The notes beneath the pieces were generated by a model. It saw only the letters and a program-made list of their open reading frames with translations. It did no database searches and was not told the DNA's origin. This document shows positions 49,201 to 58,751 of a stretch of DNA of 64,000 nt, one piece after another. A program made the translations under genes and the position numbers. Origin of the DNA: Microbulbifer harenosus (GTDB lineage: Bacteria > Pseudomonadota > Gammaproteobacteria > Pseudomonadales > Cellvibrionaceae); NCBI RefSeq assembly GCF_005771435.1, contig NZ_VANI01000014.1:124001-188000 (forward strand). Direction: 5' to 3'. Positions within the stretch are counted from its first letter, which is position 1. Each line of letters starts with the position of its first letter.

Positions 49201-52200
49201 GGCGGCTGTGGGCGAGCACCCGGGACGGCGCCCGCAACGTTGACACCGGCGCAAGCACGGTCGACAGCAGATCCGCCATCCAGCGCATTTCACCGGCGGT
49301 GATATGAAGATTGCGCAGCTCCTGTTCAGACTGCATGCGCGCAAGATCAAACACCCAGCGCGCTTTTGGCCTTGAGCGATAGCCACTCAGCATCGACAGC
49401 AGTTCTCGGCGGGACTTGCTGATACCGGTCAGGTACACGACCTCAATTTCCGACTGGGGTGGAATCACCACTTCCTGTGCGGCAGCGATGACCGGATCAA
49501 GTACAGGCCCGGTCGTGCCGCTGAACCCCATCAGACCGTCCCGCATCGCTTTGGGATCCGCGGCGGTGCCGCCGCGTCCGAGAAAGCGCACGCGGTCTGT
49601 TTCCCACGCGAGTCTGTGGCGCACACCCGACTGAACCAATACGGAATGCGCAAGATAAATCGGTTTTTCGTTGCTGCCGCGCGGACGGCGCCGGTAAATC
49701 ATCACCTGATCTTCCGGCAGGTACTGGCTTTCCACAAACAGCTTGGCAAATGCAGGGTGCCGCTGATCCTCGCGCTCCGGCGCCAACACCACCTCTGCAA
49801 AATCAGCCAGCAACAGGCGGCGCTCACGATTGCTCTCATTCTTGATGATCAGACGGCGCGCTTCCACATCGTGCTGTGAGCTCACGGCAATGTGCATCCG
49901 GCAGAAAAGTTCTGCTTCGCGGCGCTGGAATTCGACACTTTGCGGTGAAAAATGGGCGGTGCGCTGGCTTTGTTCCGCGCCGCATGGCGATTGGCCGACA
50001 GAGAACAAGTGATCACTATCAAGATCGCGCACATAGCAGAAACGCCCCCACTGGTGGTGCGTCGGATCCGGTTGCCAGCGCGTCAGCGCGATGTTGTTCC
50101 AGTAAGCACCGCCGGCGCCATCGGCGGCGAGTACCAGGGAATAATGCCCATTGGAGAGCAGGTTGTATTGCGGGAAACCCCGAGCCGGCGCGGCTGTCCA
50201 GGTTTCCAGCACCACTTCACTGTGGAAGCTGCGCATGACCCCCGGGCGACGCCAGGGCGTGAGAGCCTGCGGCGCAACCGGCATGCGCTCATGCAGCAGC
50301 GGTGTGATACCGGCAATGCGCACGTCGCTGTGGAAGCGACGCAACATAATGTCCCCGTGAAGAAAGTTGTTTACCGCCAGTAAAATCATTCCCTGGTGGT
50401 GGCTCATGTACGAGCGCACTGTGCGCGCGCGCCGCGGTGCCGGTTTGGCGGTGCGGCCAAAATCAATCGCCTCATGCAGCCCGAACTGGCCGTACCCTCC
50501 ATGGCTGCGCAATTGCCGCAGGTTTGTCATCACCCGGTCCGGACAAAACGGCAACGCCATCATGGAAGCATAGGGTGCGATCACTAGTCGCTCGCCGAGA
50601 TCCCGTTTAAAACCAATACCGGGCACACCAAAAGCGCGGTACTGATAGTGCAGATGGCTGTCGAGTTCATAGAAGCCCGATTCGGCAATCCCCCAGGGCA
50701 CCCCGAAGCGGTCGGCAAAATCTCGATGAATATCAATGGCATTGCGACAGGCTCGCCCCATCAGACTATGATCGGGCGTTTCCATCAGGAGCCGCGGCAT
50801 CAGATACTCAAATAATGTAGCGCTCCACGACATCAACGCCACCCGCCGCTGAATGTGGCGGAAAGGACGTTCCAGATGCCGCCAGTGCCGCGCGGGGATA
50901 TCACCCTTGGCGATGGCGATGAACCCGGTCAGACGGGATTCGGAAGCCAACAAATCGTAATAGTTGGGGTCTAGGGCTGCGTCGTTGACGTTGTAGCCGA
51001 TATGAAACAGGTGGCGATCCGAGTCGTAGAGGAAAGCGAAATCCATTTCCTCCGCCCAACCCACCGCCCGCGCAGCAAGCCGGGAAATATCACGACGGTA
51101 GCGCCCGGCGCTGTCTTGTGCCACGGCCAGTGCGCGCTGCATCTTGTCACACCAGGCATCGGTCTCTTGTTGTGCATGGTCACCAGCGCCGGCAAGCTCC
51201 CGTTGCAGCGCCCGCAACTGGTCTCCGGCACGTGTACAGACCGACGCCAGCGACGACAGAGTGATCGGCCCGCGCAACGTATCCGCCAGCGCCCGGAAAT
51301 TCTCCGCAGTGAGGCTGCCCTCCTCCCGGCAAGCACGCGGCGGCGCAGCCAGCAGCCGTTGCCAGGGTTCGAGATTGTCCTCATAGCGCCTGGCGGCCAC
51401 GGCATGCTGATGTAGTTCGTCGAGCCAGTGACGCAAACGCCCCAGGGATTCCGCACTGAAATCTTCATCGCGCTCGATCATCGTCAGGACCCGGTCCTGC
51501 AGCGAGGGCACTTCCTGCTCATAGACATCGTCAATAATTTTCCACCACGGATCTCGCTCGGCGCGCACTTCCAGACGGGCGCGCAATCCGGTGATCGTTT
51601 CGACAATCTCGCGCACTTCGACGGCCGCCGTATCTGGATCAGACGGCTGCAGCGTCTCCGCCACAATACCCAGGGTATCGGCGATACCCATCACTAACTG
51701 TCGACCGCTCAATTCCGTGTTGTGTAAAGAATTGAGGCCACTGGCAAGAGCCAGCAGACTGCCGGCGAGATTTCCGCTATCCACCGTGGATACGTAGCGC
51801 GGATTCAGTGGATGCAGCTCGCGGGTTTCATACCAGTTGAGGAAATGTCCCCGGTAACGCTGCAGGCCACGCATCCGCTCAAAGCTGTTGTTCAGACGAG
51901 CCAGCAGTTGTGTGAGGTCGAGATAACCAAAGTCATAAGCGCTGAGTGTGGCGAGGAGCCCGAGCCCGATATTGGTCGGGGATGTGCGTCGCGCGAGCAC
52001 CGCAACGGGTTCTTCCTGGTAGTTATCCGGAGGGAGCCAATGATCATCCGGCCCCATGAAATGTTCAAAAAAATACCAGGTGCGCCGTGCCAGCAGTCGC
52101 AATTCCTGGGTGTCTTCTTCGGAGAGATCCGGTATGGCAATTTTGTGCGGGCGATTAATGCGCAGCGCCAGCGACGGCAGTAACAACCACACGAGAAGTA

Positions 52201-54934
52201 GCGGCGCCGCCACCAACAGGCTGGCGGGGGCGGAAACTGCCAGCCAGACTATGATGCCCGCTGCCAGTACCGGCGCTATCCAGAGTTCACGCCAACACTT
52301 GATGGCCGCATTGTTATTCCCGATCGCTCTGTTTATATGCGCGGCCGACGTCCACTGCAGAAGATGCTTGTGAGAGATACCGAGCCGGTACAGCGTTCGC
52401 ACAATGGCATCGAGCGAGTTCAGTGACTGAGCTGGAAGCAACGCCAGCGACAGCAACCAGTGCAAGGCGCGTTGGTGCAACGCGGCGGGCCCCGCGCCCA
52501 GATGACGGCGTACGCGGCGCGGATCGGCCACACACCGCCACAGTAAAGAAAGCAGTTCAAGCCACAGCGGTGCGGCGGACAGCAACAGCAAACCACATGT
52601 CCAGCCCCAGGCCGTGCCGGGCAGGACGCCGCTCCAGGCCAGAACAAACAGCAGTAGCAGACTGGGTGCTTCCAGGCTGCGACGCAGATTATCCGCGACT
52701 TTCCAGCGGTGAATAGCGGGGAGCGGATTCAGTATTTTCTCGCCACCTTCAATACTGACCCGCTTGCACAACCACGGCAGCAGTTGCCAGTCGCCGCGAA
52801 TCCAGCGGTGCGAGCGACGCAGCAGCGCGAGTATGTTCGGAGGGTACTGCTCGTAAAACACCGAATCCGAAAGCAGTGCGGCGCCGCCGATGGCTCCTTC
52901 GAGCAGATCGTGGCTCAGGATCGCATTCTGCGACAACTGCCCGGCCAGGGTGCCGGAAAACACCCGTGGATCGTAAATGCCCTTTCCGGCAAATATCGCT
53001 TCGCCGAACAGGTCCTGATACGCGTCAGAAACCGCGTGTGTGTAAATATCCACAGTGCGGTCACCGGAGAAAATCTCACTGAAAACCGTATCCGCAGCGC
53101 CAACGGGATCGGTTTCCAGGCGCGGCTGCAGGAAACCGTGGCCTGCCACAACCCGGCGACTGCGCTCATCGATGACAGCGTGGTTCAACGGATGCGCCAT
53201 GGTGGCGATAAGCCGTGCCGCTGTACCCGGCGGCATTTGGCTGTCGGCATCAAGAGTGATAACAAGCTGAATTTTTTGCAGTTCATGCCGGTCACCGGTG
53301 CCACTGATGAAACTGTGATCCTCGTGGCCTCGTATCAGGCGATTGAATTCCAGCAGTTTGCCGCGTTTTCGCTCCCATCCCATCCAGCAGTTTTCCGCCG
53401 GGTTCCAACGCCGTTCACGGTGCAATAACAGAAATGGCGCCCGGCCCTCGCTGTCGGAATAGCGTTGATTCAGGTTGTCGACCGCTTCCCGTGCGGCCTG
53501 CAATAGCACCTCGTCTTTGTGGTGAATCTGGCTTGGTGCATCGGAAAAGTCGCTCAGCACGATATACACCAGGTTTCGGTCACCATTATTGAGGTAATTG
53601 ATTTCAAGGCACTGCAGTACCCTTGCGATGTCTTCTTCATCTGCGAACAATACGGGCATGACCACGGCGGTGCGATACTCCGCCGGCACGCCTCGTTCAA
53701 AATCCATCTTCGGCAGTTTACGGGGAGGGAGGCCATGGGTTATTAGCCCATTCAACAGCGCCAGCGCGACACCTACCAGCAGTACTCCCGCCGCCGCGAG
53801 CGTCAGCAGTGCAACTAGGGGGGCAGTGCCTTTCCCAAACAGATACACTGCCAGCAAGAGAATGGGCGGAACAGAAAACAGTGCCAAGGTGCCAAAGTAG
53901 AATCCGGATGCGTGATCAAGCAGCTTTTGATGAAGCCTCTGATAGGGCTCGGCGTGGTAGCCGACCGCCTCCTCCAACGCTGTGTGCCCTTCTCCGATCA
54001 GGTAATAGCCTACATGACGCCGGCGAACATCCTCCGTTTCTTGTTCGCAAAGCCTGAGCACCTGCTCGGCAACACGATGCTCGGCCAGCGCGCTGCCGCG
54101 AGAGAGCATCTCGACGACACCGCTATACTGGTCTCGGGTTTCGAAATCCATTTTGTCGTATGCGCCGGTAGGATCGGCTGCCAGTATTCGTTCAACGCGA
54201 CTCAGGGATTCAACGAATTTTCGCCAGTCGTGGGTACGCAATTCGCGAAGACTGATAACCACGCTGGCGATGCCGACGCTTTCTGCATCGGCTCCTGTCT
54301 CAACCTGTGTAAGTGCCACGTCGGCAAACTGTACCAGCTGATCCAGCAGGCTCAGGCGCAGTAAAGCCGCCAGTGCCCACAGTTCGCCAGTGGTGAGAAT
54401 GCACTCGTTCTGATAGAAGTCGACAAGTTCGTATACCGTTTCAAGATCCAGCGGCTGCCGGACAGGACCAATCAGTGCCACAGCGAGCGCATGTGCGCGT
54501 AGATCCACCCCACCGTCTTCGGCGGCAATCTTGGGTAACTGCCGGAGATACTTGCGCGGCAGGGATTCGCGCACGAGTTCGAGGGCTTCCTGCACGACAT
54601 GGCGGTTATCCAGCAACCACTCTTCGCTGCGGCTTCCTTTTTCACCACTTTCCACACGGGCAGACAGACGCTGATAAATACGCTGAAATTCCTGTTCCAG
54701 ACGCCGTAGTTGTGTGCGCAGAGGGTAGTAGCGTGCGGAGGAAACCAGGTGCCGGTGGCGCCGCGACAAAGCCAGGATATCGTCATGGCGTTGGCGGTCA
54801 TCATCCACGGCGGGATCATTTTCCCTATCTGCGTCTACAGAGACCGGCGGTACCGGGCTTCGGGATACATATTTGCGCGAGAAAAATTTGCGCGCACGGC
54901 TGAATCGGTCAGATTTTCCACGGCGCAATTTCAT
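46295..54934 (-). CDS. ndvB: Giant NdvB-type cyclic beta-1,2-glucan synthase (GT84-GH94-related)
   Basis: A 2879-residue multidomain inner-membrane enzyme. Residues about 100-340 are a helical N-terminal part; TM segments lie near 343-397. The glycosyltransferase 84 domain follows with VITLDADSQMPPGTA (DADS at 562-565), LSHDLLEG near 675 and RRSHRWIRGDWQ near 710. More membrane helices come next, then a glycoamylase-like domain (SPTNIGLGLLATLSAYDFGY and MDFAFLYDSDRHLFHIGYN). The last third is the GH94 phosphorylase part with GNGDWNDG (Asp2551 and Asp2554). The family builds, lengthens and cyclises beta-1,2-glucans for osmoadaptation and envelope function. Length is normal for this family. It overlaps the Usp gene by four bases. 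Confidence 0.92.
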   Translation of the reverse strand: MKLRRGKSDRFSRARKFFSRKYVSRSPVPPVSVDADRENDPAVDDDRQRHDDILALSRRHRHLVSSARYYPLRTQLRRLEQEFQRIYQRLSARVESGEKGSRSEEWLLDNRHVVQEALELVRESLPRKYLRQLPKIAAEDGGVDLRAHALAVALIGPVRQPLDLETVYELVDFYQNECILTTGELWALAALLRLSLLDQLVQFADVALTQVETGADAESVGIASVVISLRELRTHDWRKFVESLSRVERILAADPTGAYDKMDFETRDQYSGVVEMLSRGSALAEHRVAEQVLRLCEQETEDVRRRHVGYYLIGEGHTALEEAVGYHAEPYQRLHQKLLDHASGFYFGTLALFSVPPILLLAVYLFGKGTAPLVALLTLAAAGVLLVGVALALLNGLITHGLPPRKLPKMDFERGVPAEYRTAVVMPVLFADEEDIARVLQCLEINYLNNGDRNLVYIVLSDFSDAPSQIHHKDEVLLQAAREAVDNLNQRYSDSEGRAPFLLLHRERRWNPAENCWMGWERKRGKLLEFNRLIRGHEDHSFISGTGDRHELQKIQLVITLDADSQMPPGTAARLIATMAHPLNHAVIDERSRRVVAGHGFLQPRLETDPVGAADTVFSEIFSGDRTVDIYTHAVSDAYQDLFGEAIFAGKGIYDPRVFSGTLAGQLSQNAILSHDLLEGAIGGAALLSDSVFYEQYPPNILALLRRSHRWIRGDWQLLPWLCKRVSIEGGEKILNPLPAIHRWKVADNLRRSLEAPSLLLLFVLAWSGVLPGTAWGWTCGLLLLSAAPLWLELLSLLWRCVADPRRVRRHLGAGPAALHQRALHWLLSLALLPAQSLNSLDAIVRTLYRLGISHKHLLQWTSAAHINRAIGNNNAAIKCWRELWIAPVLAAGIIVWLAVSAPASLLVAAPLLLVWLLLPSLALRINRPHKIAIPDLSEEDTQELRLLARRTWYFFEHFMGPDDHWLPPDNYQEEPVAVLARRTSPTNIGLGLLATLSAYDFGYLDLTQLLARLNNSFERMRGLQRYRGHFLNWYETRELHPLNPRYVSTVDSGNLAGSLLALASGLNSLHNTELSGRQLVMGIADTLGIVAETLQPSDPDTAAVEVREIVETITGLRARLEVRAERDPWWKIIDDVYEQEVPSLQDRVLTMIERDEDFSAESLGRLRHWLDELHQHAVAARRYEDNLEPWQRLLAAPPRACREEGSLTAENFRALADTLRGPITLSSLASVCTRAGDQLRALQRELAGAGDHAQQETDAWCDKMQRALAVAQDSAGRYRRDISRLAARAVGWAEEMDFAFLYDSDRHLFHIGYNVNDAALDPNYYDLLASESRLTGFIAIAKGDIPARHWRHLERPFRHIQRRVALMSWSATLFEYLMPRLLMETPDHSLMGRACRNAIDIHRDFADRFGVPWGIAESGFYELDSHLHYQYRAFGVPGIGFKRDLGERLVIAPYASMMALPFCPDRVMTNLRQLRSHGGYGQFGLHEAIDFGRTAKPAPRRARTVRSYMSHHQGMILLAVNNFLHGDIMLRRFHSDVRIAGITPLLHERMPVAPQALTPWRRPGVMRSFHSEVVLETWTAAPARGFPQYNLLSNGHYSLVLAADGAGGAYWNNIALTRWQPDPTHHQWGRFCYVRDLDSDHLFSVGQSPCGAEQSQRTAHFSPQSVEFQRREAELFCRMHIAVSSQHDVEARRLIIKNESNRERRLLLADFAEVVLAPEREDQRHPAFAKLFVESQYLPEDQVMIYRRRPRGSNEKPIYLAHSVLVQSGVRHRLAWETDRVRFLGRGGTAADPKAMRDGLMGFSGTTGPVLDPVIAAAQEVVIPPQSEIEVVYLTGISKSRRELLSMLSGYRSRPKARWVFDLARMQSEQELRNLHITAGEMRWMADLLSTVLAPVSTLRAPSRVLAHSRHIQPALWSRGISGDNPILLIHIRNSHELDFAEPILQAHTYWCGRGVGIDLVIIDEESAGYEQQIRDRLQERIVEVRGRTLRKLAGVVVMVPGQELSGEARIQLLAAARVVLDSGAGTVRTQLQKAETAWQALKQPLPPFVPVGPADHRPQATPELVRPQDLQFDNGLGGFSADGREYILHLEPGQRPPAPWVNVIANPDFGCLVSEGGSCCTWAGNSGEHRLTTWNNDPVRDPSGEVLYLRDEESAEVWSPTPAPRPGDGAYQVRHGAGYTEYHHNSHGLVQIWRITVDREAPVKIGRLTLTNCWDRPRRLTATYYVEWVQGLVRANSWPYLVCEYDAETAALLARNAFVPDTKPGVAFLTSNLPPHGLTTDRHEFLGDAVGLEAPQALFRIGLSGRVQCGGDPCAAYQVHIDLGPGETQLVYFVMGEGTDRAHALALAQEFRQPQRAEAADMAFEQFWEDYLGSVQVEIPDKATELMVNRWLPYQTLACRLWGRSGFYQSSGAFGFRDQLQDVQALLWTHPEWTREHILRAASRQFQDGDVLHWWHENPLRGVRTRCSDDLLWLPFVTAQYIRHTGDYEILDESVSYLKGAPLQKDEHERYADFDTSDEYGSLYEHCCRAIERASAVGPHGLPVIGNGDWNDGFNRISTTGRGESVWMGWFLLRVCRDMAPLCEHIGDSALADYYRRLGENFRQQVEDSGWDGAWYRRAYYDDGTPVGSKQSDECKIDLIAQTWSVLSQESPTERAREAMASAYEHLVQEDARQILLLKPAFDKTKKDPGYIKGYPPGIRENGGQYTHAATWSVWAAAGLGHTERAHHLFSLINPITHTDSAAGVARYRTEPYVLAGDVYGVAPHVGRGGWTWYSGASGWLYRGALEALLGIKICDGNRLQIQPCLPQSWNQYQLSLRFGNSRYHIEVQHCGGALGEITALTVDGENVPAGDISLIDDGATHKVVCVFDTAQADRVG

Positions 54935-55920
54935 GAATGTGCAGAACCATCTTGTGCTAGTGCCAAATGGGACTGCTGGCAGAACTCACCGCCGGTGCGC
55001 AACGACTGCAACTGGGCATCGGGCAAGTCCTGAAAAACGAGGACCGGAAGATTGCTTTGACAAATAACCGTGTGGCAAAGCGTTCCTGTAACCTGTTGCG
55101 CGCCGGTGTGCCAGTCGTGGGCGCTCATGGCGATCAGATCAACCCCCTCTTCAGCCGCCGTTGCGTATATACGTTCGGCAACATTCTGCGCAATTAGAAG
55201 CCGCGGTCGCACCTTAATACCATTTTTCAACTGATTGGCAATCTCTTCCAGATATGCCTCGGCGGCACGTCGGTTACACTCGACGAATTTCTCGCGTGTT
55301 GCGTGTTCCTCACGGGTGATTGGCATTCGCCTCGGCATTTCCGGTACCGCAATTACCTGCAGCAAAATGATCTCTACTTCCTGTCCTCGCATAAGCGAGG
55401 CCACATGGCACGCTACCCACTCCGAACGAGGAGAACCATCCATGGACACCAAGATACGTTTGTACGCCGTTTTCTCTTCCGCCAGGGACGCTTCCCCCGG
55501 CCGCACAACCAGGAAAGAGCGACCGGCACCAGAAAAGACCTTCTGCGCCGTGCTGCCGAAATCGAAACGGCTGATACCCCCTTTCCCGTAAGCTGTGATT
55601 ACCACAAGGTCGATAGAATTTTTTTCACAGTATTCAACGATCTGCTCCGCAGGGCGCCCCTCCACAATGGCCAGCGTCACATCAACGCCCTGAGCGGTAA
55701 TTTTTTCTGATACCCCGTTCAGATAGCTGCGTATTTCCGCCCGTCGCAAGCGCCAGTCTACGGGGTCGGCACAGTGTTCATCGACATGTGAGGGGGGTTT
55801 CTGCACATGCAACAAGTGAATATCAGCGCCGCATTGACGCGCCAGTGAGACTGCATCGGTTATGGCCTGTTCAGCCAGTGCGGAACTATCCAGCGGCAAC
55901 AGTATGTGCTTGAAAGGCAT
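54931..55920 (-). CDS. Tandem universal stress protein (two UspA domains)
   Basis: A 329-residue protein of two UspA folds. The first (about 1-145) starts FKHILLPLDSSALAEQAI and contains DLVVITAYGKGGISRFDFGS; the second (about 155-295) starts YKRILVSMDGSPRSEW and ends DLIAMSAHDWHTGAQQ with a VTGTLCHTV tail. ATP-binding Gly-x2-Gly-x9-Gly residues are only partly kept in either half. Its stop overlaps the ATG of the giant glucan synthase by four bases, so both are co-translated, which ties the glucan synthase to a stress response. Confidence 0.92.
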   Translation of the reverse strand: MPFKHILLPLDSSALAEQAITDAVSLARQCGADIHLLHVQKPPSHVDEHCADPVDWRLRRAEIRSYLNGVSEKITAQGVDVTLAIVEGRPAEQIVEYCEKNSIDLVVITAYGKGGISRFDFGSTAQKVFSGAGRSFLVVRPGEASLAEEKTAYKRILVSMDGSPRSEWVACHVASLMRGQEVEIILLQVIAVPEMPRRMPITREEHATREKFVECNRRAAEAYLEEIANQLKNGIKVRPRLLIAQNVAERIYATAAEEGVDLIAMSAHDWHTGAQQVTGTLCHTVICQSNLPVLVFQDLPDAQLQSLRTGGEFCQQSHLALAQDGSAHS

Positions 55921-56155
55921 AGTGGCTCCCCCGAGCGAATCGGCAGCAATATCGTCGGTGATAAGTTATCTTCAGGTCTGACACAGGCGCCGGCGGAGTT
56001 ATACGAGCATATCCTGCTCCGTTTATACCGGTGTCCAGTAAGTGAAATGCGGGAAATCAAAACGCGCTTAGAGCTTAGCTCGACTATTTTGAGAAATACA
56101 AAAATTCCCCTAACTCAAGTGCAGATGTGCGCCATAACCCGGGAGCACTTTCCGT

Positions 56156-58573
56156 ATGAAAGATCACCAGTACATTCGATGGTTCAAGGACATCGGCCTG
56201 GCCAATCTCGCTGAAGTCGGTGGCAAGACTGCCTCGCTGGGTGAAATATACCGTTCGCTTCAGCCCTTGGGCATACGCGTTCCCAACGGATTCGCGATCA
56301 CATCCGCCGCTTACCGCGACATGCTTGATCGCGCCGATGCCTGGGGGGCACTGCGATCGGTTCTGAAAACAAGTACCGACGGTGATCCCGGTCAACAACA
56401 CGACGCTGCCAAACAGGCGCGGAGCATCGTCTACGAAGCGGGATTGCCCGACGAACTAGTGCAGCAAATCACAGCTGCCTACATCGAACTGTGCGAGCAG
56501 TATGGGCCTGATCTGCGCGTAGCGGTGCGTAGCTCAGCCACAGCGGAAGATTTACCTGACGCGAGTTTTGCCGGTCAACACGACAGTTTTCTCAACATCG
56601 GTAACAAGGAAGGTCTGCTGGAGGCTTGTCGGAAATGTTTCGCCTCGTTGTTTACTGCACGGGCAATCAGTTATCGCGAAAAAAACGGGTTTGACCACTT
56701 CAAAGTATCGCTCGCTATCGCCGTCATGAAAATGGTGCGCGCCGATCTTGCCTCAAGCGGAGTGATGTTTTCCCTGGATACGGATAGCGGCTTCCGCGAT
56801 GTCGTGTTTATTACTTCGGCATATGGCCTCGGAGAGAATATCGTTCAGGGTACCGTGGACCCAGATGAGTTCTATGTCCATAAACCCACGTTCGCCCTCG
56901 GGCATCGCTGTGTACTGCGCCGGCAACTGGGCGCCAAACAGCAGACACTGGTGTGCGATGACGATATCAACAGCCAGAAACTGCACAATATCGACACCCC
57001 CGAGGTTAAGGGGGGCCGCTTTAGCCTGAGCGATGACGACGTATTGACCCTCGCACACTATGCAATTGAAACCGAAAATCACTACAGCGCGCAGCGCGGC
57101 GCGCCCTGCCCGATGGATCTGGAGTGGGCCAAAGACGGTGACGACGGCCAGTTGTACCTGTTGCAGGCGCGCCCGGAAACTGTCGCCTCACGGAAACCGC
57201 GCAACCTGCTGAAACGCTATCACTTGCGCGACAAGCCGGATAAGGCTGCACTGTTGGCCAGCGGGCGCGCCATCGGCAGCGCCATTGCCAGCGGTACGGT
57301 TCGCCGCGTGGCCGACGTGAGCGCGCTGTCGTCATTCCGCGATGGCGAGATCCTGTTCGCGGAAAGCACCAGTCCCGATTGGGGCCCTGCGATGCGGCGC
57401 GCGGCGGCGCTGGTCACCGAGCGCGGCGGGCGCACCTGCCATGCCGCCATTGTTGCCCGGGAATTCGGCATTCCTGCTATTGTCGGTATCGGCAGTGACC
57501 ACCAGCTGGACGACGGCGCTTTGGTGACGCTGTCCTGTGCCGAAGGGGATACCGGTCGGGTCTACCGCGGTGAAATTCCCTTTGAGGTGACCACCACCCA
57601 GCTCGACCAGCTGCCGACACCCAAAACAAAAGTGATGATCAATCTCGGCAGTCCGGAACAGGCATTCCGGTTGAGCGCGCTGCCCTGTAACGGTGTCGGC
57701 CTCGCGCGTATGGAATTTATTGTCAACGAATACATCAAGGCGCACCCGATGGCGCTGGCGTGTCCGGACAAGGTCCCGGAAGAAAGCGCGCGCCAGGCAC
57801 TGAAAGCCCTGACCGAACACTATGCCAGTGGAGCCGATTTCTTTATCCAGAAACTCTCCGAAGGCATCGGCACCATCGCCGCCGCTTTTTATCCGCGCCC
57901 GGTGATCGTGCGCACCTCGGACTTCAAGACCAATGAATACGCACGTCTGATCGGCGGCAGCCACTTCGAGCCCCACGAGGAGAACCCGATGCTCGGCTTT
58001 CGCGGTGCCGCGCGCTATGCGCATCCCGCCTACGCGGAGGGCTTTGCGCTGGAATGCGCGGCACTCAAACGCGCGCGCGAGGATATGGGGCTGACCAACA
58101 TCAAGGTGATGATTCCCTTCTGCCGTCGCATTCCCGAGGGCGAGCAGGTATTGCAGGCCATGGCGGAGCACGGCCTCAGGCAGGGCAACAACGGTCTCGA
58201 TGTCTATGTGATGTGTGAAATACCGAACAACGTGGTGCAGATCGACGCCTTCAGCCAATTGTTCGATGGCATCTCCATCGGCTCCAACGACCTCACGCAA
58301 CTGGTACTCGGTGTGGACCGCGATTCCGATGTCGTCGCGTTTGATTTCGACGAGCGGGACCCCGGGGTAATGGAAATGATCCGCCTCGCCGTGGAGGGCG
58401 CACAGCGCAATGGCATTCCCGCGGGTATCTGCGGTGAAGCCCCATCCAACTATCCTGAAGTGGCGGAGTATCTGGTGAAACTGGGCATCACCTCCATCAG
58501 CCTCAGCCCCGATGCGTTGCTGCGCACCATCGAAAAAGTGGTGGTAATAGAACAGCAGGAACAGGTCAGCTAG
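56156..58573 (+). CDS. ppsA: Phosphoenolpyruvate synthase
   Basis: An 805-residue enzyme converting pyruvate and ATP to PEP, AMP and phosphate. The N-terminal ATP-grasp domain begins VGGKTASLGEIYRSL and contains VRSSATAEDLPDASFAGQHD (in part AVRSSATAEDLPDASFAG). The swivelling phosphohistidine domain has GGRTCHAAIVAREFGIPA with the catalytic His429. The C-terminal PEP-binding barrel has IGSNDLTQLVLGVDRDS and the ICGEAPSNYPEVAEYL motif (Cys759; CGQAPS is more common). It is divergent from the Usp-glucan synthase unit across a 235-bp region containing an 11-bp palindrome (56071-56081), and points to gluconeogenic or anaerobic growth. Confidence 0.93.
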   Translation: MKDHQYIRWFKDIGLANLAEVGGKTASLGEIYRSLQPLGIRVPNGFAITSAAYRDMLDRADAWGALRSVLKTSTDGDPGQQHDAAKQARSIVYEAGLPDELVQQITAAYIELCEQYGPDLRVAVRSSATAEDLPDASFAGQHDSFLNIGNKEGLLEACRKCFASLFTARAISYREKNGFDHFKVSLAIAVMKMVRADLASSGVMFSLDTDSGFRDVVFITSAYGLGENIVQGTVDPDEFYVHKPTFALGHRCVLRRQLGAKQQTLVCDDDINSQKLHNIDTPEVKGGRFSLSDDDVLTLAHYAIETENHYSAQRGAPCPMDLEWAKDGDDGQLYLLQARPETVASRKPRNLLKRYHLRDKPDKAALLASGRAIGSAIASGTVRRVADVSALSSFRDGEILFAESTSPDWGPAMRRAAALVTERGGRTCHAAIVAREFGIPAIVGIGSDHQLDDGALVTLSCAEGDTGRVYRGEIPFEVTTTQLDQLPTPKTKVMINLGSPEQAFRLSALPCNGVGLARMEFIVNEYIKAHPMALACPDKVPEESARQALKALTEHYASGADFFIQKLSEGIGTIAAAFYPRPVIVRTSDFKTNEYARLIGGSHFEPHEENPMLGFRGAARYAHPAYAEGFALECAALKRAREDMGLTNIKVMIPFCRRIPEGEQVLQAMAEHGLRQGNNGLDVYVMCEIPNNVVQIDAFSQLFDGISIGSNDLTQLVLGVDRDSDVVAFDFDERDPGVMEMIRLAVEGAQRNGIPAGICGEAPSNYPEVAEYLVKLGITSISLSPDALLRTIEKVVVIEQQEQVS

Positions 58574-58625
58574 CAGCTATTGGCTGGGTCCGTATTCATT
58601 CAATGATCAGAGCGAGGCGATCACC

Positions 58626-58742
58626 ATGCACGCAACCAACTGGTATCCCAAGCTCGCCAAATCAGCGGCGCGTTTCTGCGGTCGGCCAAAAATATTTGCG
58701 CCCGCCGTCGCGACCACCTTGCTATGGGCCATCGCCGGATAA
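58626..58742 (+). pseudogene. Short ORF resembling the start of a low-affinity iron permease
   Basis: A 38-codon ORF (MHATNWYPKLAKSAARFCGR, then PKIFAPAVATTLLWAIAG and a TAA stop) precedes terC by nine bases. The SAARFCGRPKIFAPA...LLWAIAG stretch recalls the first helix of the low-affinity iron permease family, which normally continues with GP and several more helices. It looks like a truncated remnant, or a short membrane peptide coupled to terC. The resemblance is from memory. Confidence 0.4.
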
Positions 58743-58751
58743 CTGGTAGAT

